NCBI RefSeq assembly: GCF_030813115.1
Contig: NZ_JAUSTY010000012.1
Coordinates: forward strand, 1-64,000
Source: Bacillus horti
GTDB lineage: Bacteria > Bacillota > Bacilli > Caldalkalibacillales > JCM-10596
Direction of reading: 5' to 3'
DNA length: 64,000 nt
Shown here in pieces: positions 30,314-38,848 of this stretch (the first letter of the stretch is position 1; each line of letters opens with the position of its first letter). The notes beneath the pieces were generated by a model. It had not been told where the DNA came from. It saw only the letters and a list, made by a program, of their open reading frames with translations, and ran no database searches. Both the position numbers and the translations under genes were made by a program.

Positions 30314-31081
30314 ATGAAATCAATTGAAAGCTTAGATAATAAAAGGGTTGCTTTAGTAACAGGGGGAAATCGTGGTATTGGAAGAGAAATTTCACGTCAG
30401 TTAGCTCTTAAAGGGTATCATGTATTGATTGGATGTCGAGATGCGGAAAAAGGGAGGAAGACTGTTGAAGAGCTTAGCAATGATGGACTAAATATAGATC
30501 TACAAGTGGTTGATGTAAATCAAGTGGAAAGCATTGATCAGATGATTCAACGAGTAAAGAAGGAGCATGGTCGTTTGGATGTGCTTGTGAATAATGCTGG
30601 AATTATTCTTGATAGGGGAGTGTCCATATTAGATGTAGAGGAAACGATCATTAAGGAGACTTTTGAAACCAATTTTTTTGGTGTGTTACGCATGATTCAT
30701 ACTGTTGTTCCGTTAATGAAACACATGGGGTATGGAAGAATTGTTAATCTTTCGTCAGGCTTGGGAGCCTTTGAAATGATGAGTGGTCAAGGGCCTTATA
30801 AAGACCACCCTCTGGTAAGTCAAATTAAAGGATCATCATCTGCCTATCGAATCTCCAAAACGATGCTTAATGCTTTGACTTCACTAGTTGCTCACGAAGT
30901 AGCTGGCACAAATATAAAGGTGAATGCAGTTTGTCCTGGGAGTGTGCAAACAGATATGGGAGGCTCAGACGCGCCAAGCACGGTGGAAGAAGGGGCAGAT
31001 ACGGCTGTGTGGCTAGCCACTCTAAGTGAGAATGGTCCAAATGGTGGCTACTTTCGAGACCGGCAGCCGATTGCGTGGTAA
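30314..31081 (+). CDS. Short-chain dehydrogenase/reductase
   Basis: 255 residues with SDR motifs TGGNRGIGREI (about 16-26), LVNNAGIIL, the catalytic Ser in IVNLSSGLGAF and YRISK (the YxxxK motif, in SSAYRISKTMLNAL). The inserted loop around QGPYKDHPLVSQIKG is like that of carbonyl-reductase-type members that act on monomeric substrates. AAGGAGAGTGAG precedes the TTG/ATG region and ATG 30314. The substrate is unknown. Confidence 0.85.
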   Translation: MKSIESLDNKRVALVTGGNRGIGREISRQLALKGYHVLIGCRDAEKGRKTVEELSNDGLNIDLQVVDVNQVESIDQMIQRVKKEHGRLDVLVNNAGIILDRGVSILDVEETIIKETFETNFFGVLRMIHTVVPLMKHMGYGRIVNLSSGLGAFEMMSGQGPYKDHPLVSQIKGSSSAYRISKTMLNALTSLVAHEVAGTNIKVNAVCPGSVQTDMGGSDAPSTVEEGADTAVWLATLSENGPNGGYFRDRQPIAW

Positions 31082-31105
31082 TAAATAGCTTGGCAAAGGA
31101 GGAGA

Positions 31106-31438
31106 ATGACATTGAAAGTAATCACATTATGCGGCTCAACTAAGTTTAAGGAGCCGTTTGAGAGAACAAACGCTTTCCTAACCCTGCAAGGTAATGTTGT
31201 GATGAGTGTAGCCTTTTTCGAGCAGAGTGAAGGATTTGAAATAACACAGGAACAGGCTGAATTATTGGGAGAGATTCATTTCAGAAAAATAGATCTTTCT
31301 GATGAAATCTTCGTCATTGATGTAGATGGCTACATAGGTGAAAGTACAAGAAAAGAGATCAAGTATGCAGAAGAAAAAGGGAAGCCTATTCGATACTACT
31401 CAGATGGTGGAATTCCTAGTGATGTATTCGGAGCATAA
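31106..31438 (+). CDS. Small protein resembling nucleoside 2-deoxyribosyltransferase-like family
   Basis: 110 residues beginning VITLCGSTKFKEPFERTNAF, the nucleotide-binding start seen in YtoQ/deoxyribosyltransferase-like proteins. A C-terminal half follows (EIFVIDVDGYIGESTRKEIK, YAEEKGKPIRYYS) with the Gly-Glu-Ser-T motif of that superfamily. The length is short for a full enzyme. AAAGGAGGAG precedes the ATG. It probably shares the transcript of the SDR gene 24 bp upstream. Substrate unknown. Confidence 0.65.
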   Translation: MTLKVITLCGSTKFKEPFERTNAFLTLQGNVVMSVAFFEQSEGFEITQEQAELLGEIHFRKIDLSDEIFVIDVDGYIGESTRKEIKYAEEKGKPIRYYSDGGIPSDVFGA

Positions 31439-31461
31439 ACATCCTTTTCTTACTCACAATG

Positions 31462-31470
31462 TGGTATAAT
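31462..31470 (+). promoter_or_regulatory. Extended -10 promoter of shikimate kinase-like gene
   Basis: TGGTATAAT is a textbook extended -10 element. No good -35 hexamer lies 17 bp upstream. It gives a start about 30 bp before the ATG at 31506. Confidence 0.6.
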
Positions 31471-31505
31471 TCACAATAAAGTATGGAACAGTACGGGTGA
31501 GTAAA

Positions 31506-32075
31506 ATGAGAAGCGTTCAAAATGATTTATTTAGATTGAAAAATATTGTTTTTATAGGCTTTATGGGTGTTGGAAAAACAACCGTAGGCAAGCTTGTAGC
31601 GAAGAAATTGATGCGAGATTTTATAGATATTGACCAGCATATTGAGGCTAAGGAAGGCATGAGTATTTCTAAGATATTTGAAACCCACGGAGAAAAATAT
31701 TTTAGAGATCTTGAGAAACAAACGATCAGTGATATTATCCTCAATCAAAGCCTTAAGGTCATCTCCTTAGGCGGTGGTTCTTTTCTGCAAAAAGAAATTA
31801 GAGAGCTTTGCCTTGAGCATTGCATTGTTCTGAGTATTGACCTAGATTGGGAGAGCTGGCTAGAGCGTTTTGAAAAGCTGAAAAAGACTCGTCCTATTCT
31901 TATGAACAAAAGCTTGGACGAGATTAAAGAGCTGTACAATGAGCGACTTCCAATTTATAATATCTGCAACTCAAACATTGATGTCAAAAATAGCTCACCA
32001 GAAAGCATTGCCGACTATATTGTGGAGAGCTTGAAGTATAGCTGGGAGCTTTACGATTCTGATCGAATAGAGTAA
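31506..32075 (+). CDS. Shikimate kinase family protein
   Basis: 189 residues from ATG 31506 with GGGTGA just upstream (in-frame GTG 31497 is possible). The P-loop is FIGFMGVGKTTVGK, followed by the shikimate-binding D-x-D (FIDIDQHIE), the ISKIFETHGEKYFRDLE region, the SLGGGSF motif and the lid RPILMNK. It phosphorylates shikimate in the chorismate pathway if it is a true AroK. It has its own promoter and terminator but lies next to an operon containing a type I dehydroquinase, so a linked role is possible. The length is slightly above the usual 170. Confidence 0.75.
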   Translation: MRSVQNDLFRLKNIVFIGFMGVGKTTVGKLVAKKLMRDFIDIDQHIEAKEGMSISKIFETHGEKYFRDLEKQTISDIILNQSLKVISLGGGSFLQKEIRELCLEHCIVLSIDLDWESWLERFEKLKKTRPILMNKSLDEIKELYNERLPIYNICNSNIDVKNSSPESIADYIVESLKYSWELYDSDRIE

Positions 32076-32105
32076 TTAGTCTGATTGAAATAATATGAGA
32101 AAGAG

Positions 32106-32135
32106 AAGGGTGCTGAATAAAAAGCATCCTTTTTG
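32106..32135 (+). terminator. Terminator after shikimate kinase-like gene
   Basis: AAGGGTGCT pairs with AGCATCCTT (one G-T pair) around an 8-nt loop, followed by a T-run. It separates this gene from the catabolic operon. Confidence 0.8.
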
Positions 32136-32293
32136 TTGTAATTTTAAATATTTTATTTGGGAAAAGTATGCTGGTACTGAGTTCTAATTTAGTTGCTCGG
32201 GAATCCTTTTATGTCAGGTCTTGTAGTAGGGAAGTAGCTTACAAATCCTATAATTCAACTGTTTTAAATGTTGAACATTTTCTAAAAAATCTG

Positions 32294-32323
32294 TTGACAG
32301 CGCTTTCATCCTGTGAGTATAAT
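32294..32323 (+). promoter_or_regulatory. Operon promoter with overlapping cre (CcpA) box
   Basis: TTGACA (32294-32299), an 18-bp spacer and TATAAT (32318-32323) form a consensus sigma-A promoter. TGACAGCGCTTTCA (32295-32308) fits the cre consensus TGWNANCGNTNWCA at every fixed position and overlaps the -35, a location expected to give CcpA-mediated carbon catabolite repression. Confidence 0.8.
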
Positions 32324-32343
32324 GAACCAAAATTCCTTACTAA

Positions 32344-32542
32344 TTAGAGCGATCTAATAAAATTCTTTATTGTTTATTAGAACGATCTAACTTAACTAAA
32401 CTTTCACATCTTGTTAAAAGGTTTTAATAGGGGGTTAAGTTTATTGGAACGATCTAATAAAAAGCAGGTAAATAATAAAAAGGCTAGGCACAGCAATTAG
32501 AAAAGGTGTCTAATAAATTTGAAACCTATTAGAACGATCTAA
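32344..32542. promoter_or_regulatory. Four copies of a LacI-type operator
   Basis: TTAGAGCGATCTAA (32344-32357), TTAGAACGATCTAA (32377-32390), TTGGAACGATCTAA (32444-32457) and TTAGAACGATCTAA (32529-32542) share the palindromic frame TTAGA-nCGn-TCTAA with the central CG typical of LacI-family sites. They lie downstream of the promoter in a long untranslated leader; the first two are 33 bp apart, about three helical turns. A wider-spaced half match lies at 32497-32513. The LacI gene at the end of the cluster is the natural candidate to bind them. Confidence 0.75.
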
Positions 32543-32634
32543 CCATACCGCCATAATACAACAAGTGACACCACATCATTCTGCACCACTACGACTACCA
32601 TGATCACCAGAAACAGTAAAGGAGGATTTTTACA

Positions 32635-34395
32635 GTGAAAAACTTGGTTTCCCATCAATTAGTGAGGTACTTAGAGGAAAGAGGAGTAAAGCACATCTTC
32701 GGCTTATGTGGCCATACGAACATTGCCGTACTCACTGCTTTAGAAAGCAGTTCAATTAAGTTCATCAACACGAGACATGAACAGATCGCAGCTCATATGG
32801 CTGATGGCTATGCAAGAGCCAAAAAGGAAACGGCAGTCGTACTAAGTCACCTAGGTCCAGGCTTAACGAACGCAGCGACAGGTGTAGCTAATGCCGCATT
32901 AGACTCCATTCCAATGGTCGTCATTGCTGGAGATATTCCTAGTCATTACTATGGCAAGCACCCACACCAAGAAATTAATCTGCATGCTGATGGTGCACAA
33001 TTTGAGGTGTATAGACCATTTGTGAAACGAGCATGGCGAGTAGAAAGCCCGCACCTCCTTCCTGAAATTATGGAGAAGGCTTTTCAGCTAGCTGAAAGTG
33101 GAAACCCTGGCCCCGTCTTAGTATCCGTGCCAATGGATATCTTTTCTAAAGAGGTTGATCCAGCTTATTTTGAAAAACAGAAGCATCATACGAAGAAGCT
33201 CCACAAGCCATCCATAGACGATGAGACAGCTAGAAAGATCATTCAGACTCTAACAGAGGCAGAAAGACCGGTGTTCTATGTGGGTGGTGGAGTGATTTTA
33301 GCAGATGCAGCTAAGGAACTAGAAGAACTAGTGAATCATCTAAGCATCCCTGTAGCTCACTCCTTAATGGGTAAAGGCGTTGTGCCAGACGACAACCCGT
33401 TTGTACTAGGTATGACAGGATTCTGGGGCAGAAAGTTTATTAATCAGAAGGTGAAGGAAGCCGATTACATTCTAGCTCTAGGAACACGATTTGCCGAGGC
33501 AGACAACAGCTCGTGGGAGGAGGAATTTACGTTCACTGCTCCTGAAACGAAGCTCATTCAAATTGATATAGACCCAACGGAAATAGGTCGCAATTACCCC
33601 GTTGAGCTTGGAATAGTAGCTGATCTGAAGCAAGCGCTAACTGTCCTCAATAGAGTGGCTAAGGAGCTACTGCCTAACGGTATTCAGAATGAAAAAGCTA
33701 AAGCAGAGATTGCCGACTTCCACAGCCAGTTTAAAGAAAACAACAAAACCTATATTGAGGATAACTCCTTCCCTATGCAGCCTCAGCGAATCCTAGAGGA
33801 GGTTCGCCAAGTTTTACCGAGGGATGCCTTTATTACCACAGATGTAGGCTGGAATAAAAACGGTGTGGGACAGCAATTCCCGATCTATGAACCAGGTTCT
33901 ATTTTAACACCAGGGGGCCTAGCTACTATGGGCTTCGGACCTGCGGCGGCACTGGGGGCAAAGCTAGCTTATCCAGATAGAGTTGCCGTATCTCTTGTGG
34001 GAGATGGAGGCTTTGGGCAGAATCCAGCTGTACTTGCTACAGCAGCTGAGGAAAACATCCCTGTGGTTTGGGTAATCATGAACAATTACGCCTATGGAAC
34101 GATTGCGGGGCTACAGAAGGCACATTATGGGACTACTTTAGGAACGCTTTTTGAAAGGGATGGTCAGCCTTACTCTCCAGAATTTTCAAGCATCGCTAAG
34201 GGCTTTGGTGTAGAGGGGATCAAAATTACGAGTGCTGCTGAATTCAAGCCAGCATTAGAAAAAGCGATTCAGGCTAATAAGCCCGTAGTCATTGATGTGG
34301 CTATGTTGAACAACCCTGTACCGACAGATGGCCACTGGAACATCATGGACATTTATTCTCCAGACAAAAAAGTTCACCATGCAGCTACAAATTAA
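32635..34395 (+). CDS. Thiamine-diphosphate-dependent decarboxylase/synthase family enzyme
   Basis: 586 residues from GTG 32635 with AAAGGAGG upstream. It has all three ThDP-enzyme domains. The N-terminal PYR domain carries the catalytic Glu in NTRHEQIAAHMADGYARA and the GPGLTNAATGVANA loop. The middle domain has VGGGVILADAA. The C-terminal PP domain has the Mg/ThDP motif GDGGFGQN to NNYAYG. The family includes acetolactate synthases, 2-oxo-acid decarboxylases and sulfoacetaldehyde acetyltransferase; I cannot tell which reaction applies. As first gene of the operon, followed by an aldehyde dehydrogenase, decarboxylation of a 2-oxo acid to an aldehyde is plausible. Confidence 0.8.
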   Translation: MKNLVSHQLVRYLEERGVKHIFGLCGHTNIAVLTALESSSIKFINTRHEQIAAHMADGYARAKKETAVVLSHLGPGLTNAATGVANAALDSIPMVVIAGDIPSHYYGKHPHQEINLHADGAQFEVYRPFVKRAWRVESPHLLPEIMEKAFQLAESGNPGPVLVSVPMDIFSKEVDPAYFEKQKHHTKKLHKPSIDDETARKIIQTLTEAERPVFYVGGGVILADAAKELEELVNHLSIPVAHSLMGKGVVPDDNPFVLGMTGFWGRKFINQKVKEADYILALGTRFAEADNSSWEEEFTFTAPETKLIQIDIDPTEIGRNYPVELGIVADLKQALTVLNRVAKELLPNGIQNEKAKAEIADFHSQFKENNKTYIEDNSFPMQPQRILEEVRQVLPRDAFITTDVGWNKNGVGQQFPIYEPGSILTPGGLATMGFGPAAALGAKLAYPDRVAVSLVGDGGFGQNPAVLATAAEENIPVVWVIMNNYAYGTIAGLQKAHYGTTLGTLFERDGQPYSPEFSSIAKGFGVEGIKITSAAEFKPALEKAIQANKPVVIDVAMLNNPVPTDGHWNIMDIYSPDKKVHHAATN

Positions 34396-34410
34396 AAGGG
34401 GGCCTGGCAT

Positions 34411-35376
34411 GTGTTTATAGATACATTGAAAAAACTAGAGCTACCTAAAGCGATTCATATCTGTGAGGTGGCTCCAAGAGATGGCTTCCAAGCGTTGGAT
34501 CAATGGCTGCCTACGGAGCAAAAGGTCGCCATCGTTAAAAAGCTAGCTACAACAGGTATCCGCTATGTGGAGATTACGTCATTCGTCCATCCAAAAGCGA
34601 TCCCGCAGCTTCGAGATGCTGCTGAGGTGGTTGAGGCTTGTCAAGGGCTTGAGAACATGCACTTTCAAGCCCTGGTTCCTAACTTAATTGGGGCACAAAG
34701 AGCAATAGATGCAGGACTTAAGAAGATAAAGCTAATGCTATCTGCCACAGATTCTCATAGCATCTCCAACGCGAACTCTAAAACGGAGGATGCGCAAAAA
34801 GGTTTTTTCTCCATCGTAGAGCTAGCAACGAAGCATGGAGTAGCGATTAAGGGATCTATTTCGGTAGCGTTCGGCTGTCCCTTTGAAGGAAAGGTTCCTA
34901 CCTCCCGTATCAGTCAAATCGTACAGCGATACGTGAGTATGGGAGTAGAAGAAATTTCACTGGCTGATTCGTCAGGGGCTGCCAACCCGAAGCTAGTGTA
35001 TGACATGCTTGGAGAACTCAGCGAGATTTTTCCAACAGTAACATTCTCTATGCACTTTCATAACACAAGAGGCTTGGCGTTTGCTAATGCAGTAGCCGCT
35101 ATGCAGCAGGGCATTACCCATTTTGACAGCTCCGTAGCAGCGTTAGGTGGCTGCCCATATATACCTGGAGCAAGCGGAAACATCGGGACAGAGGATCTAG
35201 TTCATGGTGTACATGAAATGGGAATTGAAACGGGAATCGACCTTGATAAGCTCCTTGAAGTAGCTAAGGAGGTTAAGCAGATTGTAGGCTTTAACGGTGG
35301 CAGCTATATTTTGCGAGCAGGTCCACTTTCTCAGTTAGCTCCAAAGCTAGAAAAGCAAGAAAAGGTTGGAGAGTGA
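34411..35376 (+). CDS. HMG-CoA lyase-like aldolase
   Basis: 321 residues from GTG 34411 with AAGGGGG upstream, 15 bp after the previous gene. It is a TIM-barrel of the HMGL family: the catalytic Arg-Asp in ICEVAPRDGFQ, EITSFVHPKAIPQL, the metal-binding HxH in SMHFHNTRGLAFANA, and the active-site Cys loop in GGCPYIPGASGNIGTEDLV are all intact. The enzyme is therefore predicted to be active in C-C cleavage of a 3-hydroxyacyl-CoA (HMG-CoA gives acetyl-CoA and acetoacetate). No leucine-degradation genes are nearby, so a different acyl-CoA could be the substrate. Confidence 0.8.
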   Translation: MFIDTLKKLELPKAIHICEVAPRDGFQALDQWLPTEQKVAIVKKLATTGIRYVEITSFVHPKAIPQLRDAAEVVEACQGLENMHFQALVPNLIGAQRAIDAGLKKIKLMLSATDSHSISNANSKTEDAQKGFFSIVELATKHGVAIKGSISVAFGCPFEGKVPTSRISQIVQRYVSMGVEEISLADSSGAANPKLVYDMLGELSEIFPTVTFSMHFHNTRGLAFANAVAAMQQGITHFDSSVAALGGCPYIPGASGNIGTEDLVHGVHEMGIETGIDLDKLLEVAKEVKQIVGFNGGSYILRAGPLSQLAPKLEKQEKVGE

Positions 35377-35413
35377 GAAGCTATAAATGGTACCAACAAA
35401 AGGAGGCAACGAT

Positions 35414-36844
35414 ATGTCACAGAACTCAGTCAAACCAAAGGAAATTACACTAGAGCAAAAGCAGGAGCTGGACACGGCGTTTGAACGTGCTCAGAAGGCA
35501 TTAGCCATTATTGAAACGTATGACCAAGAGAAGGTCGATCGATTATGTCAGGCTGTGGCATGGGCGGTAGCGAACAAGCAAACCTTTAAGCGCCTTACAG
35601 ACATGGGGATTGAAGAAAGCGGTTTAGGTGATCCAGAAAGCAGGATGAATAAACGCTTCAAGATAAGAGGAATTTTAAGAGACGCCTTAAGACAGAAAAG
35701 TGTAGGAATTATTGAGGAGCTTCCTGAAAAAGGGATCGTCAAATACGCTAAGCCAGTCGGAATAATAGGGTCAATAGTACCAACGACTAATCCAGATTTA
35801 ACACCAGCAGGTACAGCGATCTATGCGATTAAAGCAAGAAATGTAGCCATCTTTTCTCCTCATCCACGGTCTAAAAAAACATCGTTTGAAACGGTTCAGC
35901 TGATGAGAGACGCCCTTGAGCGTGAGGGAGCACCAGCCGATATTTTACAGTGCCTAACCAATGTCAACATACCGATGACTAAGGAGCTAATGGTAAGGGC
36001 AGATCTTGTTTTAGCAACAGGTGGGAAGGACATGGTGAAAAGTGCGTATAGCTCTGGAACACCAGCCTACGGAGTAGGAGCAGGAAACTCGACCATGATC
36101 ATTGATGATACAGCAGATGTAGCTGAAGCAGCACGCAATTCAATGCTGAGCAAAACCTCAGACTTTGGCTCAGGCTGTTCTGCAGACGGAAACCTGATTA
36201 TTAGTGAGAAAATCTATGACAAGCTGCTAGGGGCATTGATCCAAGAGGGCGGATACCTAGCAACAGAAGAGGAAAAGGAAAAGCTTCGCCATGTGATGTG
36301 GGACGAGGAAGGTAAGAGATTACCTACAACGGTAGCGTTAGCACCGCAAAAGCTAGCCGAGGCTGCTGGGTTCAGTATCCCTGCTGATTGCAAGTTTATC
36401 ATGGTGCAGGGTGACCAGATTGGCAAGGAATACCCGTTTTCAGGGGAAAAGCTAACAACCTTAATGGCCTTGTACAAGTATGAAGGAGAATTTGAAAATG
36501 CATTAGATATGATGAGAGCCATTTATGAGGTAGGTGGGAGGGGTCATTCCTGTGGCATTAACTCCCGTAATGATGAGAATATTCATCGTCTTGCGTTAGC
36601 GGCTCCTGTGAGCAGAATTATGGTTCGTCAGCCGCAATCAAAGGCCAACGCTGGAGCGTTTAACAATGGAATGCCGATGACATCAAGCCTTGGCTGTGGA
36701 ACATGGGGCGGAAATATCGTGTCTGAAAATATTAATCTCAAGCACTACATGAACACAACATGGGTATCTCACCCGATAAAAGAGGATAAGCCCTCCGATC
36801 AAGAGCTTTTTGGAGACTTCTATGAGCCGGAGCTTGAAAATTAA
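35414..36844 (+). CDS. Aldehyde dehydrogenase, CoA-acylating type
   Basis: 476 residues from ATG 35414, chosen because AAAGGAGG is 8 bases upstream; an ATG at 35387 has no such site. It resembles the EutE/AdhE/sulfoacetaldehyde dehydrogenase branch: the cofactor-binding VGIIGSIVPTTNPDLTPAGT, LVLATGGKDMVKSAYSSGTP, the catalytic Cys in DFGSGCSADGNLII, and GGRGHSCGINSRN near residue 375. Members oxidise an aldehyde with CoA and NAD(P)+ to acyl-CoA. In this operon it could act on the aldehyde formed by the ThDP enzyme. The exact substrate is not shown by the sequence. Confidence 0.8.
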   Translation: MSQNSVKPKEITLEQKQELDTAFERAQKALAIIETYDQEKVDRLCQAVAWAVANKQTFKRLTDMGIEESGLGDPESRMNKRFKIRGILRDALRQKSVGIIEELPEKGIVKYAKPVGIIGSIVPTTNPDLTPAGTAIYAIKARNVAIFSPHPRSKKTSFETVQLMRDALEREGAPADILQCLTNVNIPMTKELMVRADLVLATGGKDMVKSAYSSGTPAYGVGAGNSTMIIDDTADVAEAARNSMLSKTSDFGSGCSADGNLIISEKIYDKLLGALIQEGGYLATEEEKEKLRHVMWDEEGKRLPTTVALAPQKLAEAAGFSIPADCKFIMVQGDQIGKEYPFSGEKLTTLMALYKYEGEFENALDMMRAIYEVGGRGHSCGINSRNDENIHRLALAAPVSRIMVRQPQSKANAGAFNNGMPMTSSLGCGTWGGNIVSENINLKHYMNTTWVSHPIKEDKPSDQELFGDFYEPELEN

Positions 36845-36866
36845 CTCCTAGGAGGAAAGCAAAAAG

Positions 36867-37670
36867 ATGACCAAACAATTTTCACTGGCCCATCTAACAG
36901 TCCTAGAATGCTCACCGCCTGAGCTGATCTACTTGGCTTCAAAAGCTGGCTATGATTTTGTGAGCTTACGGACAATTTGTATGGGGCTTCCAGGTGAACC
37001 TAACTATACTTTACATGAAAACAAAGAGCTGCTTAAGCAAACAAAAGCAGCCCTAGCCGAAACAGAATTAAAACTATTAGATATTGAATTAGCTAGAATC
37101 TATGATGGGTTAGATCCGAAAACATATGTTCCTGCCTTTGAAGTGGCTGCAGAGCTAGGAGGGCGACATGTGCTAAGCAGTATATGGACGGATGATGAAT
37201 CCTTCTATACAGAATGTTTTGCAGAGATTTGTGATTTAGCCAAGCCTTACGGTTTAACGGTAGAGCTAGAGTTTGTTCCTATTGCTAGTATTACAACCCT
37301 TGCAGATACCCTTAAGGTTCTTGTTGCCGTAGACAAAGAAAACGCTGGTTTAATGGTTGATGCCCATCATTTCTATCGATCAGGAGACAGTGTTGAGGAC
37401 TTAGACAGTGTTCCTCAGGAATGGTTCCGTTATTTTCATCTATGTGACGCACCAAGTGGTACACCGCAATCTAAGGAAGAGATGATACGGATTCTACGGG
37501 AGGAAAGACTGTATGTTGGTGAAGGGGGGATTGATCTAAAAAGGATAGTAGAGAGGCTCCCAAACATTCCGTTATCACTTGAAATTCCAAATTCGAAGAG
37601 AGCTAAAGAGCTAGGCTACGAGGAATTTGCTAGGAGATGCCTACAATCGGCAAAGAATTACTTTGCATAG
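36867..37670 (+). CDS. TIM-barrel sugar phosphate isomerase/epimerase family protein
   Basis: 267 residues of the xylose-isomerase-like TIM-barrel family. Metal-site residues appear in LTVELEFVPI (Glu), LMVDAHHFYRSGD (Asp-x-His-His), FHLCDAP and LSLEIPN (final Glu). The family includes hydroxypyruvate isomerase, IolE-like dehydratases and 3-dehydroshikimate dehydratase. The presence of a type I dehydroquinase in the same operon makes a dehydroshikimate-dehydratase-like role worth testing, but the neighbouring ThDP and acylating enzymes do not fit that pathway. AGGAGGAAAG precedes the ATG. Confidence 0.75.
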   Translation: MTKQFSLAHLTVLECSPPELIYLASKAGYDFVSLRTICMGLPGEPNYTLHENKELLKQTKAALAETELKLLDIELARIYDGLDPKTYVPAFEVAAELGGRHVLSSIWTDDESFYTECFAEICDLAKPYGLTVELEFVPIASITTLADTLKVLVAVDKENAGLMVDAHHFYRSGDSVEDLDSVPQEWFRYFHLCDAPSGTPQSKEEMIRILREERLYVGEGGIDLKRIVERLPNIPLSLEIPNSKRAKELGYEEFARRCLQSAKNYFA

Positions 37671-37818
37671 AGCTAAGCCATATGCAAAAATTATACAACA
37701 ATTGGAATAATTGAATGTCTGGGAAATACAAGAAGAAAATTATTAAACAAGCTTTCATGACAGTCGTGTATAATAAGTGAAACGTCTGTTTATAGGCTTA
37801 TAAATGGGTGGGGATATA

Positions 37819-38814
37819 GTGCTAGAGTTGCATATTGAAAAACCAAATAGTATGATTATGCGCAGTGTCGAGACAGTACCTTCATTGATGGATGATGAAG
37901 TCAAGCTAGAGATTATGTATGGTGGAATATGTGGTTCAGATTTAAGTGTATTAAAAGGAAAGATTAAGCATGCTATATATCCAATAAGACCAGGGCATGA
38001 GCTTCTCGGTAAAATTACGGAAGCGGGATCAAAATCTGGACTTGATGTAGGGACAAAGGTCATTGTCGTCCCAAATACGTATTGTCGAGAATGCAAGTAT
38101 TGCTTGGGTGGAAAAAGAAATATCTGTCAGCATAAAAAATCCTTTGGCATTAACATCAATGGGGGATTTTCAGAGGAGATGATTATCCCAGCCAAATATG
38201 TTATGCCCGTACCAGATGACATTAGTGATGAGGAAGCTATTCTTATCGAGCCTTTTTCTGTGATTATTCATGCCTTTAGAAAGATTAACGTTACAAAAGG
38301 ATCGTCTGTAGCCGTTGTAGGCTGTGGCACAGAGGGAATGCTTGCTACAATTTTAGCTAAGCATCTAGGAGCTAATGTAACAGCGATTGATATCAATACG
38401 AAAAAACTAGACTTAGTAGAAGAGCTTGGTGCAGTACGCTCTGTCCAGCATGAAGATATCGAGGGAGAAACGTTTGATATTGTCATTGAGGCAGCAGGTA
38501 CGAAAAAATCTGTAGAGCAGGGCATCCAGCTCGTAGATTCTGGTGGAACTTTAGTATTAGTCGGGATTACAGAAGAGGCTAATTTGCCAGTAGCCCACGT
38601 CGTTCGCAGTGAGATTACAATCTATGGGAGTATCATCTATGACGTACCTGAGGATTTCCAAGCAGCCATTGAGTATCTGCGAGATCCAGAATTTGATGTA
38701 AGACCTGTTATTTCTGACATCATTCCCTTTAAGGAGTATACAAAAGCCTTTGAAAGAGCCTTAACTGGTGATTTTGGGAAGATTGTCATTGATTTTAAAC
38801 AAGAAGTGATTTAA
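37819..38814 (+). CDS. Zinc-dependent alcohol dehydrogenase (MDR family)
   Basis: 331 residues from GTG 37819, chosen because GGGTGGGG lies directly upstream; ATG 37804 gives five extra residues and no ribosome site. The catalytic zinc region is MYGGICGSDLSVLKG and RPGHELLGKI. The structural zinc cysteines are in CRECKYCLGGKRNICQH, and the Rossmann motif is VAVVGCGTEGMLATILA. It would oxidise a secondary or primary hydroxyl group with NAD(P)+. A weak separate promoter (TATAAT near 37770) precedes it. Within the operon it may carry out the first oxidation of the imported hydroxy-acid. Confidence 0.8.
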   Translation: MLELHIEKPNSMIMRSVETVPSLMDDEVKLEIMYGGICGSDLSVLKGKIKHAIYPIRPGHELLGKITEAGSKSGLDVGTKVIVVPNTYCRECKYCLGGKRNICQHKKSFGININGGFSEEMIIPAKYVMPVPDDISDEEAILIEPFSVIIHAFRKINVTKGSSVAVVGCGTEGMLATILAKHLGANVTAIDINTKKLDLVEELGAVRSVQHEDIEGETFDIVIEAAGTKKSVEQGIQLVDSGGTLVLVGITEEANLPVAHVVRSEITIYGSIIYDVPEDFQAAIEYLRDPEFDVRPVISDIIPFKEYTKAFERALTGDFGKIVIDFKQEVI

Positions 38815-38848
38815 GAGACTTCCATTAAATTGTAAAGGGGAATGAAAG

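Noticed and set aside
34411-36844. Leucine-degradation or sulfonate pathway assigned with certainty
   Set aside because: HMG-CoA-lyase-like and sulfoacetaldehyde-dehydrogenase-like members fit in part, but methylcrotonyl-CoA carboxylase, sulfo-lyase and other marker genes are absent.
37740-37800. Second cre box near the alcohol dehydrogenase gene (AAGCTTTCATGACAG)
   Set aside because: It lacks the central CG required by the cre consensus.
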